Below, piece by piece: positions 31,186-39,618 of a stretch of 64,000 bases of DNA. The number at the start of each line of letters is the position of its first letter. Positions within the stretch are counted from its first letter, which is position 1. Under the pieces are notes generated by a model. That model did no database searches. It was not told where the DNA came from and worked only from the letters and a program-made list of their open reading frames with translations. The translations under genes were made by a program, and so were the position numbers. The DNA is from an uncultured Clostridia bacterium (lineage in GTDB: Bacteria > Bacillota > Clostridia > Oscillospirales > Oscillospiraceae): positions 1 through 64,000 of the forward strand of contig CAMNQX010000008.1 in assembly GCA_946550725.1 (NCBI GenBank), given 5' to 3'.

Positions 31186-32490
31186 ATGCTGGACATTCGT
31201 TTTATCCGTGAAAACCCTGAGGTCGTCAAGGAAAACATTAAGAAAAAGTTCCAGGACGCCAAGCTGCCCCTGGTGGACGAGGTCATCGCCCTGGACGAGG
31301 AGAACCGCGCCGCCATGAGCAAGGCCAACGACCTCCGAGCCGCCCGCAATTCCCTTTCTAAGCAGGTGGGAATGCTGATGGGCCAGGCCAAAAAGGACCC
31401 CTCCAAGCTGGCCGAGGCCGAGGCCGTCAAGGCCCAGGTCAAGGCCAACGCCGACCGTCTGGCGGAGCTGGAGGCCAAGGAGACCGAGCTGGCCGAGAAG
31501 ATCCGCCACATCATGCTCCAGATCCCCAACATCATCGACCCCTCCGTACCCATCGGCCCCGACGACAGCGCCAACGTGGAGGTGGAGCGGTTTGGCGAGC
31601 CGCTGGTGCCCGACTTTGAAATTCCCTACCACACCCAGATCATGGAGAGCTTTGACGGCATCGACATGGACGCGGCGGGCCGGGTGTCGGGCAACGGCTT
31701 CTACTATCTGCTGGGGGATATCGCCCGCCTCCACGAGGCCGTGCTGGCCTACGGCCGGGACTTTATGATCTCCAAGGGCTTCACCTACTGCATCCCCCCC
31801 TTTATGATCCACGGCAACGTGGTGGAGGGGGTCATGTCCCAGACGGACATGGACGCCATGATGTATAAGATCGAGGGGGAGGACCTCTACCTCATCGGCA
31901 CCTCCGAACACTCCATGATCGGCCGCTTTATCGACCAGATCATCCCCGCCGAGAAGATGCCCCAGACCCTCACCTCCTACTCCCCCTGCTTCCGCAAGGA
32001 AAAAGGCTCCCACGGCCTGGAGGAGCGGGGCGTTTACCGCATCCACCAGTTTGAGAAGCAGGAGATGATCGTGGTCTGCGCCCCGGAGGAATCCATGGAC
32101 TGGTACGAGAAGCTGTGGCGGTTCTCCGTGGAGCTGTTCCGCAACTTTGATATCCCCGTGCGCCAGCTGGAGTGCTGCTCCGGCGATCTGGCGGACCTGA
32201 AGGTGAAGTCCTGCGACATTGAGGCGTGGTCGCCCCGCCAGCAGAAATATTTTGAGGTCTGCTCCTGCTCCAACCTGGGTGACGCTCAGGCGCGGCGGCT
32301 GAAGATCCGCTATAAGGACGCCGAGGGCAAGACCCGCCTGGCCCACACCCTGAACAACACCTGCGTGGCCCCGCCCCGGATGCTCATCGCCCTGCTGGAA
32401 AACAACCTCCAGCCCGACGGCAGCGTGAAGATCCCCAAGGTGCTTTGGCCCTACATGGGCGGGAAGGAAGTTCTGGTTCCCAAGAAGTAA
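31186..32490 (+). CDS. serS: Seryl-tRNA synthetase
   Basis: A 434-residue class-II synthetase that charges tRNA-Ser (and tRNA-Sec where present). It has an N-terminal antiparallel coiled coil (about 30-100), motif 2 'PCFRKEKGSHGLEERGVYRIHQF' region (about 265-285) and motif 3 'NNTCVAPPRMLIALLENN'. Length is standard. AAAGAGG precedes the ATG. No T-box leader is possible in the 36-bp gap. serS lies near dnaA/spo0J in many Firmicutes. Confidence 0.96.
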   Translation: MLDIRFIRENPEVVKENIKKKFQDAKLPLVDEVIALDEENRAAMSKANDLRAARNSLSKQVGMLMGQAKKDPSKLAEAEAVKAQVKANADRLAELEAKETELAEKIRHIMLQIPNIIDPSVPIGPDDSANVEVERFGEPLVPDFEIPYHTQIMESFDGIDMDAAGRVSGNGFYYLLGDIARLHEAVLAYGRDFMISKGFTYCIPPFMIHGNVVEGVMSQTDMDAMMYKIEGEDLYLIGTSEHSMIGRFIDQIIPAEKMPQTLTSYSPCFRKEKGSHGLEERGVYRIHQFEKQEMIVVCAPEESMDWYEKLWRFSVELFRNFDIPVRQLECCSGDLADLKVKSCDIEAWSPRQQKYFEVCSCSNLGDAQARRLKIRYKDAEGKTRLAHTLNNTCVAPPRMLIALLENNLQPDGSVKIPKVLWPYMGGKEVLVPKK

Positions 32491-32507
32491 ATACGGGAGG
32501 GTTTTGA

Positions 32508-33917
32508 ATGAAACGATTCCTCTGCGTTATTTTAGCCTTCATTATCACAATGGGTTGCGTTCCTGGCCTGGCGGCGGAGCCTGACTGGAACGGTCCTTTG
32601 AGCGCAGACGCGTCCCCCACCGTGCTGGACACGGGCCGGGGCTACCTCGTTTATTACTGGTATTCCTCCGCCATCTACTATTCTGAGGATGGCGCGACCT
32701 GGACCGACCTGTCCGACCGCTCCTGGGTCAAGGAGGCCGCCCTCTACACCGTGCTTACCACCGCCGGACACGGCCACCGGGAATTTGAAGTTCTCTGGAC
32801 GGGCACGGAATATATGATGCGCCAATCCCTGCTGGACGATCCCCGCGCCAACGGCGTGCTGGGCGACAGCCCCCGGAACAGCGTCGTCACCTTCCTGGAC
32901 GAGGACTTTCAGGTGATCGGCGAGCAGTCCTTTGACGGCCCGGTGACCGCCATCCGCTACGCCGAAGGGACCTACTACGCCACCGTGGGCGGCGTGGAGG
33001 CCGCTTTTTCCCGCAGGGACTGGAGCGACGAGCCACCCAAAAGCTCCGTTGTCTTTTCCGACGTTCCCGCCGACAGCTGGTACGCCCCCTATGTGGACGT
33101 GTGTGTGGAGGAGGGGCTGATGGAGGGCACGGGCCGCGGCCTGTTTGAGCCGGAGCGGGCGTTGACCGATCTGGAGTGCCTGGTGCTGGCCCTGCGTCTC
33201 TACGACATTCAGCGGGGCGGGGACGGCGCGTTGGAGGCCCTCCCGGAGGGCTGGGGCCAACTGACCCTCACCACCGCCGACGGGAAACAGATCACCGGCA
33301 GATTCGGCGAAAAATTTGATTATTCTTCCCTTATTCGGGACGGAAACGCGGACGCCAACCTGTACTTCACTCTCGCCGACAGCGAGCTGGACTGGGGCAA
33401 AAGCGTGGGCGGAAAATCCGCTACCCTGGCCTATTCCGCAAAGGACTCCTGTACGGGAACCGTGCGGTTCTGGGACCCGGACAACGACGGGAAAAACTGG
33501 GCGTTGTCCTTCCTCCCTGACGACCCGGAGGAACGGACCGCTATCCGCGACCTCTACCGGGAGAGCCTGTTCCACTCCACCTGGTGGCACAGCGCGGTCT
33601 ACACCGCCAGAGTCTGGGGGCTTTACGGCTCAGGCACCCCGCAGATCGCCAGTCTGGCCCAGTCCACTGAGGGGTCCTTCACCTTCCGCCGCAGCTTCGC
33701 GCTGGCCATTTCCGAGGCCGTCGGAGAATTAGAGGTCACGAACCCCACAGCTGCGCCCACCGGCGTCAGTGAACCGGACCGCCCCGCCATCACCGCCCTC
33801 TATCAGGCCGGTATCCTCACCGGTGTGGATGCCAGCGGCGACTTCGCCCCCTACAACACCCTGACCCGCGCCGAGGCCGCCGCCATGCTGGCCCGGGTGG
33901 TCCGGCCCAGGCTCTGA
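32508..33917 (+). CDS. Exported SLH-domain protein
   Basis: A 469-residue secreted protein. A signal peptide ends near AEP (residues 1-24), then comes a beta-rich region of unknown type, an SLH-like module ('FSDVPADSWYAPYVDVCVEEGLMEG', from about 183, quoted here only to mark it by its Asp-Val-Pro start), a second weak module near 360-410 and a final SLH module ending 'LTRAEAAAMLARVV'. SLH domains attach proteins to pyruvylated cell-wall polymers. GGAGGG precedes the ATG. The last codons run directly into the remnant of an XRE regulator. Confidence 0.78.
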   Translation: MKRFLCVILAFIITMGCVPGLAAEPDWNGPLSADASPTVLDTGRGYLVYYWYSSAIYYSEDGATWTDLSDRSWVKEAALYTVLTTAGHGHREFEVLWTGTEYMMRQSLLDDPRANGVLGDSPRNSVVTFLDEDFQVIGEQSFDGPVTAIRYAEGTYYATVGGVEAAFSRRDWSDEPPKSSVVFSDVPADSWYAPYVDVCVEEGLMEGTGRGLFEPERALTDLECLVLALRLYDIQRGGDGALEALPEGWGQLTLTTADGKQITGRFGEKFDYSSLIRDGNADANLYFTLADSELDWGKSVGGKSATLAYSAKDSCTGTVRFWDPDNDGKNWALSFLPDDPEERTAIRDLYRESLFHSTWWHSAVYTARVWGLYGSGTPQIASLAQSTEGSFTFRRSFALAISEAVGELEVTNPTAAPTGVSEPDRPAITALYQAGILTGVDASGDFAPYNTLTRAEAAAMLARVVRPRL

Positions 33918-34063
33918 ACATTCGCTACTCTATCTACCGCCGCTATGAGCAGGGCGGCACTGAACCTACCGTCTCCGATGCCGCGCGCATCGCGGACTAT
34001 TTTGCCGTCTCGCTGGACTACCTGGCAGGGCGCGGCGATGAAATAACCCCCAAAAACACATAA
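33918..34063 (+). pseudogene. C-terminal remnant of an XRE-family regulator
   Basis: In the frame of the SLH gene, after its TGA shifts (frame GCT CTG AAC ...), the bases encode about 48 residues reading 'YRRYEQGGTEPTVSDAARIA' then 'DYFAVSLDYLAGRGDEI' and a TAA at 34061. This is the typical end of an XRE helix-turn-helix repressor (recognition helix end, 'ADYFxVSLDYLxGR'). The N-terminal half and start codon are missing. It is probably a decayed gene joined to the SLH gene by deletion. Confidence 0.75.
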
Positions 34064-34079
34064 AACAGGAGGTTTACCA

Positions 34080-34517
34080 ATGAAGAAGAAAGGCTTTTTC
34101 GGCGAATTTAAGGAGTTTATTGCCCGGGGGAACGTGATGGACATGGCCGTGGGCGTCATCATCGGCGGCGCCTTCGGCAAGATCAGCACCTCGCTGGTCA
34201 ACGACATCATCATGCCCCTCATCTCCATGCTCACCGGCGGCATCGACTTCTCCGCCTGGAAGTGGGTGCTCAAGGCCGCCGTGGGCGAGACCCCCGAGGT
34301 GGCGGTGAACTTCGGCGTGTTCCTGGCCACTGTTCTCGACTTCCTCATCATCGCCTTTGCCGTGTTCTGCATGATCAAGGCCATCAACTCCCTCCATCGC
34401 AAGAAGGAAGAGCCTCCCGCCGAGCCGGAGCCGGAACCGGCTCCCGAACCCTCCGCCGAAGAAGTGCTCTTGGCCGAAATTCGTGACCTTTTGAAGGAGA
34501 AGCAGGCGAATGACTGA
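34080..34517 (+). CDS. mscL: Large-conductance mechanosensitive channel MscL
   Basis: A 145-residue pentameric membrane channel that opens at lysis-threatening tension. It shows the amphipathic N-terminus '[20 protein letters not shown]', two transmembrane helices (about 15-45 and 70-100) and a Pro/Glu-rich C-terminal linker plus helix. GGAGG precedes the ATG. Its last 8 bp overlap the next small gene. Confidence 0.94.
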   Translation: MKKKGFFGEFKEFIARGNVMDMAVGVIIGGAFGKISTSLVNDIIMPLISMLTGGIDFSAWKWVLKAAVGETPEVAVNFGVFLATVLDFLIIAFAVFCMIKAINSLHRKKEEPPAEPEPEPAPEPSAEEVLLAEIRDLLKEKQAND

Positions 34518-34725
34518 CGAAAACACCCCGTTGAACGACGAAACGCCCCAGGAAGTCTCCCCCGCCCCAGCGGAGGACCTGCCCCCTCTGGAGGACGCGC
34601 CCCCGCCCCGGCCCACTTACACCCGCAAGGAACGTATCCTGGCCCTGCTGGGCGCCATTATCGTGATCATTATTACCCTGATGTACGCCTACTCCATCGC
34701 CACCGGCGACCTGTTTCGCCGATGA
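34510..34725 (+). CDS. Small single-pass membrane protein
   Basis: A 71-residue protein with an acidic, Pro-rich N-terminus (about 1-37) and one transmembrane helix ('[19 protein letters not shown]', about 43-62). It overlaps mscL by 8 bp and rsmG as ATGA, which supports real translation. Family and role are not recognised. Confidence 0.7.
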   Translation: MTDENTPLNDETPQEVSPAPAEDLPPLEDAPPPRPTYTRKERILALLGAIIVIIITLMYAYSIATGDLFRR

Positions 34726-35426
34726 AGGGGCAACAGGCGTTTTTGGCGGACGGGCTGTCCCGTTTGGGATTTGATCCTGTAAAGGCAGAGGCCCTTACGA
34801 AGTACGGGGAACTTTTGCTGGAAAAAAATCAAGTGATGAACCTCACCGCCATTACCGACCCCCGGGAGGTGGCGGGGCTGCATATGCTGGACTGCGCCGC
34901 CCTGGCCAACCGACTGCCCCAGGAGGCGCGCACCTTGGCCGACGTGGGCACTGGGGCGGGCTTTCCAGGCCTGGTGGTTGCCGTTTTGCGGCCCGAGCTG
35001 TCCGTCGCCCTCCTTGACCCGTTGGAAAAACGGCTCAATTTTATACGGGAAGTTATCGACATGCTCGGCCTGCACAACGTCACACTTCTCCACGTCCGCG
35101 GAGAGGACGCGGGCCGCGACCCGGCGCTGCGGGAGCGGTTCGACGTGACCACCGCCCGGGCGGTGGCGGAGCTGACGGTGCTGGTGGAGCTGTGTTTGCC
35201 GCTGACAAAGGTGGGCGGCTGGTTCCTCCCCATGAAAAGCGTGGACAGCGACGGCGAGGCGGAGCGGGCCAAGCCCCTGCTGGGCCAGCTGGGCGGGTCG
35301 TTGGCGGGCCATTGGGACTACCAGATCCCCGGCACAGACGTGTCCCACCGGGTGTGGCGGATCGAAAAAAGCCGTCCCACCCCGGAGCAATTCCCCCGCA
35401 AGTGGTCCAGGATCAAGAAAAAATAA
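34722..35426 (+). CDS. rsmG: 16S rRNA m7G527 methyltransferase RsmG
   Basis: A 234-residue SAM-dependent methyltransferase acting on the 530 loop of 16S rRNA; loss gives low-level streptomycin resistance in other bacteria. It shows 'NLTAITDPREVAGLHMLD', the SAM loop 'DVGTGAGFPGLVVA' and 'LLDPLEKRLNFIREV'. ATGA overlap with the upstream small gene. In Bacillus it follows trmE-gidA and precedes noc; here those partners are not adjacent. Confidence 0.94.
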   Translation: MKGQQAFLADGLSRLGFDPVKAEALTKYGELLLEKNQVMNLTAITDPREVAGLHMLDCAALANRLPQEARTLADVGTGAGFPGLVVAVLRPELSVALLDPLEKRLNFIREVIDMLGLHNVTLLHVRGEDAGRDPALRERFDVTTARAVAELTVLVELCLPLTKVGGWFLPMKSVDSDGEAERAKPLLGQLGGSLAGHWDYQIPGTDVSHRVWRIEKSRPTPEQFPRKWSRIKKK

Positions 35427-35437
35427 CAAAAATCACA

Positions 35438-35465
35438 AAAACCCCGTTGCCAGCAACGGGGTTTT
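35438..35465. terminator. Terminator after rsmG
   Basis: AAAACCCCGTTG pairs perfectly with CAACGGGGTTTT around CCAG, 11 bp past the rsmG stop, with the T-run built into the stem base. Confidence 0.9.
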
Positions 35466-35541
35466 GTGCTATCATGATGATAGCGTTTTATTCTGGTGAT
35501 TTTTGGGCTGTCCGCCCGGAGAAAAGGAGCTGAATTCCCCC

Positions 35542-36276
35542 ATGTCCATATCCATCGCCGTCACCTCGGGCAAGGGGGGCACCGGCAAGACCTCCTTTAC
35601 CGCCGCGGTAGGCTCCTGCCTGGCGGCGCTGGGGCGGCGCACGCTATGCCTCGATATGGACATCGGCCTGCGCAATCTGGATATCGCCCTGGGAATGTCC
35701 GACCTGTCGGTGATGGACTTCACCGACGTGATCCAGGGCCGCTGCGCCTTTGAACGCGCGGCGGTGGAGCATCCCCGCATCCCGGGGCTGTTCCTGCTCA
35801 CCGCCCCCCTCACCCTCCCTCCCGGCATCACCGCAGGGGACGTGGCCGCTCTGGTGGCCCGGGCCAAGGAGAGCTTCGATTTTGTCCTCATCGACTGCCC
35901 CGCCGGACTGGGGGACGGCTTCCAGCTGGCCTCCGAAGCGGCGGACCGGGCGGTGGTGGTGTCCATGACCGACCCCTCCGCCCTGCGGGACGCCCAGCGC
36001 ACGGTGGCGGAGCTTTCCCCACGGCTGGAGACGCTGCACCTGGTGATGAACCGGGTCCAGCCCAAGCTGATCCGCAAGCTCCACACCAACATCGACCAGG
36101 CCATGAACACCGCCGGTCTGCCCCTGCTGGGGGTGATCCCCGAGGACCCCAAGGTCACGTTGGCCGCCGGGGAGGGTACCCCGCTGATCTTAGCCGCCCG
36201 AAGAGGGGCGGCCGTGGCTTATCTGAATATTGCGAAGCGACTCATGGGACGGCAGGTCCCTTTGATGATGACATAA
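35542..36276 (+). CDS. MinD-like ParA-superfamily ATPase
   Basis: A 244-residue P-loop ATPase with deviant Walker A 'SGKGGTGKTSFTAAV', 'LDMDIGLRNLDIALGM' (MinD-type switch I) and Walker B 'FVLIDCPAGLG'. The C-terminus ends 'RLMGRQVPLMMT', a possible but weak amphipathic membrane-targeting helix. No minC or minE is next to it. The ribosome site GGAG is 13 nt from the ATG, rather far. It could be the division-site MinD or a related septum/localisation ATPase. Confidence 0.8.
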   Translation: MSISIAVTSGKGGTGKTSFTAAVGSCLAALGRRTLCLDMDIGLRNLDIALGMSDLSVMDFTDVIQGRCAFERAAVEHPRIPGLFLLTAPLTLPPGITAGDVAALVARAKESFDFVLIDCPAGLGDGFQLASEAADRAVVVSMTDPSALRDAQRTVAELSPRLETLHLVMNRVQPKLIRKLHTNIDQAMNTAGLPLLGVIPEDPKVTLAAGEGTPLILAARRGAAVAYLNIAKRLMGRQVPLMMT

Positions 36277-36327
36277 CGGCTGGAAAAACGACAAGACGGA
36301 ATCATTTTAGGAAAGGTGTGTTTTACT

Positions 36328-36744
36328 ATGACCATCGCTCTGATGAGCCACGATCGGAAGAAGGAATTGATGGTGCAGTTCTGCACTGCGTACAGCGCGA
36401 TCTTCGCCAAGCACACCCTCTGCGCCACCCACGCCACAGGCGGCCTGGTACAGGAGGCCACCGGCCAGAAGGTCCATCTCTTCCTCCCCGGCGGCCAGGG
36501 CGGCGCCCAGCAGATCGGCGCCCGCATCGCCTATAACGAGATCGACATGGTTCTGCTCTTTGCCGACCCCCAGGTGGAGACCACCGACGTGGATCTCCAC
36601 TACATCATTCAACTCTGCGACGAGCATAACGTTCCCTGCGCCACCAACGTGGCCACGGCGGAGATGCTGCTGCTGGGTCTGGACCGGGGCGATCTGGACT
36701 GGCGCACCGGGCTGAAATCCACCTCTACGCCGTTCATTTTGTAA
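36328..36744 (+). CDS. mgsA: Methylglyoxal synthase
   Basis: A 138-residue enzyme converting dihydroxyacetone phosphate to methylglyoxal, a glycolytic bypass under phosphate limitation. Family features: 'MTIALMSHDRKKELMV', 'LCATHATGGLVQ', phosphate-binding 'LPGGQGGAQQIGARIA' and catalytic Asp in 'DMVLLFADPQ'. AAAGGTG precedes the ATG. Cytoplasmic homohexamer in relatives. Confidence 0.94.
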   Translation: MTIALMSHDRKKELMVQFCTAYSAIFAKHTLCATHATGGLVQEATGQKVHLFLPGGQGGAQQIGARIAYNEIDMVLLFADPQVETTDVDLHYIIQLCDEHNVPCATNVATAEMLLLGLDRGDLDWRTGLKSTSTPFIL

Positions 36745-36768
36745 GACTCCCGAAAGGACTGACACCCC

Positions 36769-38127
36769 ATGCCCATCCAAAAACCCCGCACATTATCCGG
36801 CTTCATGGAACTGTTGCCCCAGAAGCAGGTGTTGTTTGACGCCATGGTGGAAAAGCTGCGCCGCACCTACTCCCTCTATGGCTTTTCCCCCCTGGACACT
36901 CCCGTCATTGAGGCCAGCGAGATCCTCCTGACCAAGAGCGGCGGCGAGACAGAAAAACAGATATACCGTTTTACCAAGGGGGACAGTGATCTGTCCCTTC
37001 GCTTTGATTTGACCGTTCCTCTGGCCAAGTATGTGGCCCTCCACTACAACGACCTGGCCTTCCCCTTCCGCCGGTTCCAGATCGGCAAGGTTTACCGAGG
37101 AGAGCGCGCCCAGCGGGGCCGCTTTCGGGAGTTTTACCAGGCGGACATCGACGTGATCGGCGACGGCGCGCTGGACATCCTCAACGACGCCGAGATGCCC
37201 GCCATCATCTACCGCGCCTTTACCTCCCTGGGCCTGGAGCGGTTCGTCATTCGGGTCAACAACCGCAAGCTCCTCAACGGCTTCTATGCCATGCTGGGTT
37301 GGGACCACCGGGCCGGCGATATTATGCGCGTGGTGGATAAAATGGAGAAGATCGGCCCGGAAAAGGTGGGGCTGATGCTTTGCGACGACCTGGGTCTGGA
37401 CGAGGATTCGGTGGGCGAGATCCAGGAATTCATGGCCATCAAAGGCTCCAACGCCCAGGTGCTGGGCGCTTTGGAGAACTACCGGGGCCGCAACGAGGTC
37501 TTTGACCAGGGACTGGACGAGCTTCAGGCCGTCTGCCGCTATCTGGTGGACTTCGGCGTGCCGGAGACCCACTTTGCCATCGACCTCTCCATCGCCCGGG
37601 GGCTGGACTACTACACCGGCACGGTGTACGAGACCCAGCTGCTGGACTATCCCGAAATCGGTTCCCCCTGCTCCGGCGGGCGGTACGATAACCTGGCGGC
37701 ATATTACACAGAAAAACAACTGCCCGGCGTAGGCATTTCCATCGGCCTCACCCGGCTGTTCTACGTGTTGGACGAGCAGGGGCTCCTTAATCCCGACGCC
37801 CTCACCGCCCCGGCGGAGGTGCTGGTGCTGCCCATGACGGAGGATCTGGCCCCCGCCGTGGCCCTGGCCACCCGGCTGCGGGAGGCGGGCATCGCCGCCC
37901 AGCTCTACCACGAGCCAAAGAAGTTCAAGCAGAAGCTGTCCTACGCCGACAAGCTGGGGGTCCCCTTTGTGGCCCTGCTGGGGGAGGACGAGCTGGCAGC
38001 GGGCAAGGTGGCGCTGAAGGATATGACCGCCGGCACCCAGCAGCTGCTCACCCCGGAGGAGGCCGTCGTCCACATCAACGTCACCTTGGCGGCGCGCCGC
38101 GGCGCCCGCCCCATTCGGGAGAAGTGA
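36769..38127 (+). CDS. hisS: Histidyl-tRNA synthetase
   Basis: A 452-residue class-II synthetase. It shows motif 1 'PVIEASEILLTKSGGETEKQ' (split region about 45-65), motif 2 'FRRFQIGKVYRGERAQRGR', the HisA box 'ARGLDYYTGTVYE' and motif 3 'SIGLTRLFYVL', then a C-terminal anticodon-binding domain. AAAGGAC precedes the ATG. The stop overlaps the next gene's region, and aspS lies two genes downstream; hisS-aspS linkage is common in Firmicutes, here interrupted by a parvulin gene. Confidence 0.95.
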   Translation: MPIQKPRTLSGFMELLPQKQVLFDAMVEKLRRTYSLYGFSPLDTPVIEASEILLTKSGGETEKQIYRFTKGDSDLSLRFDLTVPLAKYVALHYNDLAFPFRRFQIGKVYRGERAQRGRFREFYQADIDVIGDGALDILNDAEMPAIIYRAFTSLGLERFVIRVNNRKLLNGFYAMLGWDHRAGDIMRVVDKMEKIGPEKVGLMLCDDLGLDEDSVGEIQEFMAIKGSNAQVLGALENYRGRNEVFDQGLDELQAVCRYLVDFGVPETHFAIDLSIARGLDYYTGTVYETQLLDYPEIGSPCSGGRYDNLAAYYTEKQLPGVGISIGLTRLFYVLDEQGLLNPDALTAPAEVLVLPMTEDLAPAVALATRLREAGIAAQLYHEPKKFKQKLSYADKLGVPFVALLGEDELAAGKVALKDMTAGTQQLLTPEEAVVHINVTLAARRGARPIREK

Positions 38128-38129
38128 CC

Positions 38130-39560
38130 ATGAAAAAACGTTTGCTTTCCGGGCTGCTGTGCGCGGCGCTGCTGCTCACCCCTGCCTTGGCGGCGGGCAG
38201 CAGCTTTCCCGCCGTCAACGTCTACCCTGCCGGGTATTATCATGATGTGACCGAGGGCGCGTGGTACGCCGACGCGGCCACGCTCTGCTATGAGACGGGC
38301 CTCATGACCGGCACCGCCGCCAACGCCTTTTCCCCCGACGGGATGGTGTCTCTGGCGGAGGCGACGGCCGTCGCCGCCCGGATCGGCTCCAGTCTGGACG
38401 GGACCAGCATCCCCGCCCCCGGCGACGGCATGGCATGGTTCGCCGGCTATCTGGACTATCTCATCTACAAGCTGGGGCAGGAGGACCCTCTCTCCGCCGT
38501 CCTTGCCGCCGCGCCAGAGCGCACCGCCACCCGTCAGGAGTTCTTCTCCTGTCTGGCCGCCGTGGTCCCCGCGGAGCAGCTCGCCGCCATCAATTCCATC
38601 ACCACTCTGCCTGACACCGACGACGCCGACGTTCTCCGCTTTTATAACGCCGGTATCCTTACGGGCACCGACGCCACCGGTACTTTTTCCGGAAGCAAAA
38701 GCCTGACCCGCGCCGAGTGCGCCGCCATGGTGGCCCGCATCGTGGACCCAAGCCTGCGCCAAAGCTTCACCCCCGCGGAAAAGCCGGTGGAGCAGCCCAC
38801 TCTCTCCTATGAGGAAGAGCTGATGCAGACCGAGGCGGTGCGGATCAACGGCACGTCGGTAAACTTTCAGCAGTTCATCCAGACCCTTAACGCCTGCATT
38901 TCCGAGACGGACGCAACCCTCAAGGCCAATTACGGCACAGGGCTGGACTGGAACGCCAAATACACCGGGATCGACGACCTCCCGGCGTATTTCAAGCAGC
39001 TGGCGCTGAACCGCCTGGTGGAGGACACCGTTATCTCTACCCAGGCCCGGGCGCTGGGGTGCACGGCCCAGACCCTCCCCGCCTTCCTCACCCCCGATCC
39101 CTCCAAGGCTCTGGACAACATCTACTGCGCCAAGCACATTCTGGTGGACGATGAGCAGACCGCTCAGGTCATCATCGCCCTGCTGCAGGCCAACCCGTCT
39201 ATGGAGACCTTTGACGGCCTGTTGGCCCAGTACGGCACCGATCCCGGTATGACCTCCAACCCAAATGGGTATCTTTTTACCGACGGGGATATGGTGAGTG
39301 AGTTTGAAAACGCCGTGAAAGCCATGCCGCCAAACGGCTTTAACAACGTACCGGTGAAGTCCGACTTCGGCTACCACATCATTCTCCGTCTGGACCCCAC
39401 CTCCTACCCCGGCTGGGAACAGGCGGTGCAGGAGATGCGGTACAACAGCTATGTGGAGCAGTGGATGGCCTCTGCCACCGTCACCCTCAACAGCGCCGAG
39501 CTGGACCGGCTGGACGTGCCGGGGCGGTACGCCGCATATGTAGCCTCCCTGGGCGGTTGA
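38130..39560 (+). CDS. SLH-domain/parvulin fusion foldase
   Basis: A 476-residue secreted protein. After a signal peptide ending ALAAG (residues 1-22) come two to three SLH-like modules (about 35-210; 'GAWYADAATLCYETGLMTG', 'FYNAGILTGTD', 'LTRAECAAMVARIV'), then a SurA-N-like helical region (about 230-330) and a parvulin domain ('IYCAKHILVDDEQ', 'NGYLFTDGDMVSEFENAV', 'FGYHIILRLDP'). It would be a peptidyl-prolyl isomerase held at the cell wall by SLH domains rather than by a lipid anchor. ATG 38130 lies 2 nt after the hisS stop; GTG 38124 is an alternative. It interrupts the hisS-aspS pair. Confidence 0.82.
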   Translation: MKKRLLSGLLCAALLLTPALAAGSSFPAVNVYPAGYYHDVTEGAWYADAATLCYETGLMTGTAANAFSPDGMVSLAEATAVAARIGSSLDGTSIPAPGDGMAWFAGYLDYLIYKLGQEDPLSAVLAAAPERTATRQEFFSCLAAVVPAEQLAAINSITTLPDTDDADVLRFYNAGILTGTDATGTFSGSKSLTRAECAAMVARIVDPSLRQSFTPAEKPVEQPTLSYEEELMQTEAVRINGTSVNFQQFIQTLNACISETDATLKANYGTGLDWNAKYTGIDDLPAYFKQLALNRLVEDTVISTQARALGCTAQTLPAFLTPDPSKALDNIYCAKHILVDDEQTAQVIIALLQANPSMETFDGLLAQYGTDPGMTSNPNGYLFTDGDMVSEFENAVKAMPPNGFNNVPVKSDFGYHIILRLDPTSYPGWEQAVQEMRYNSYVEQWMASATVTLNSAELDRLDVPGRYAAYVASLGG

Positions 39561-39618
39561 CCCCGTTCTTGGGAATAAAAACGGAATGAAATCAGCAAAA
39601 CACATGGAGTTGATGAAC

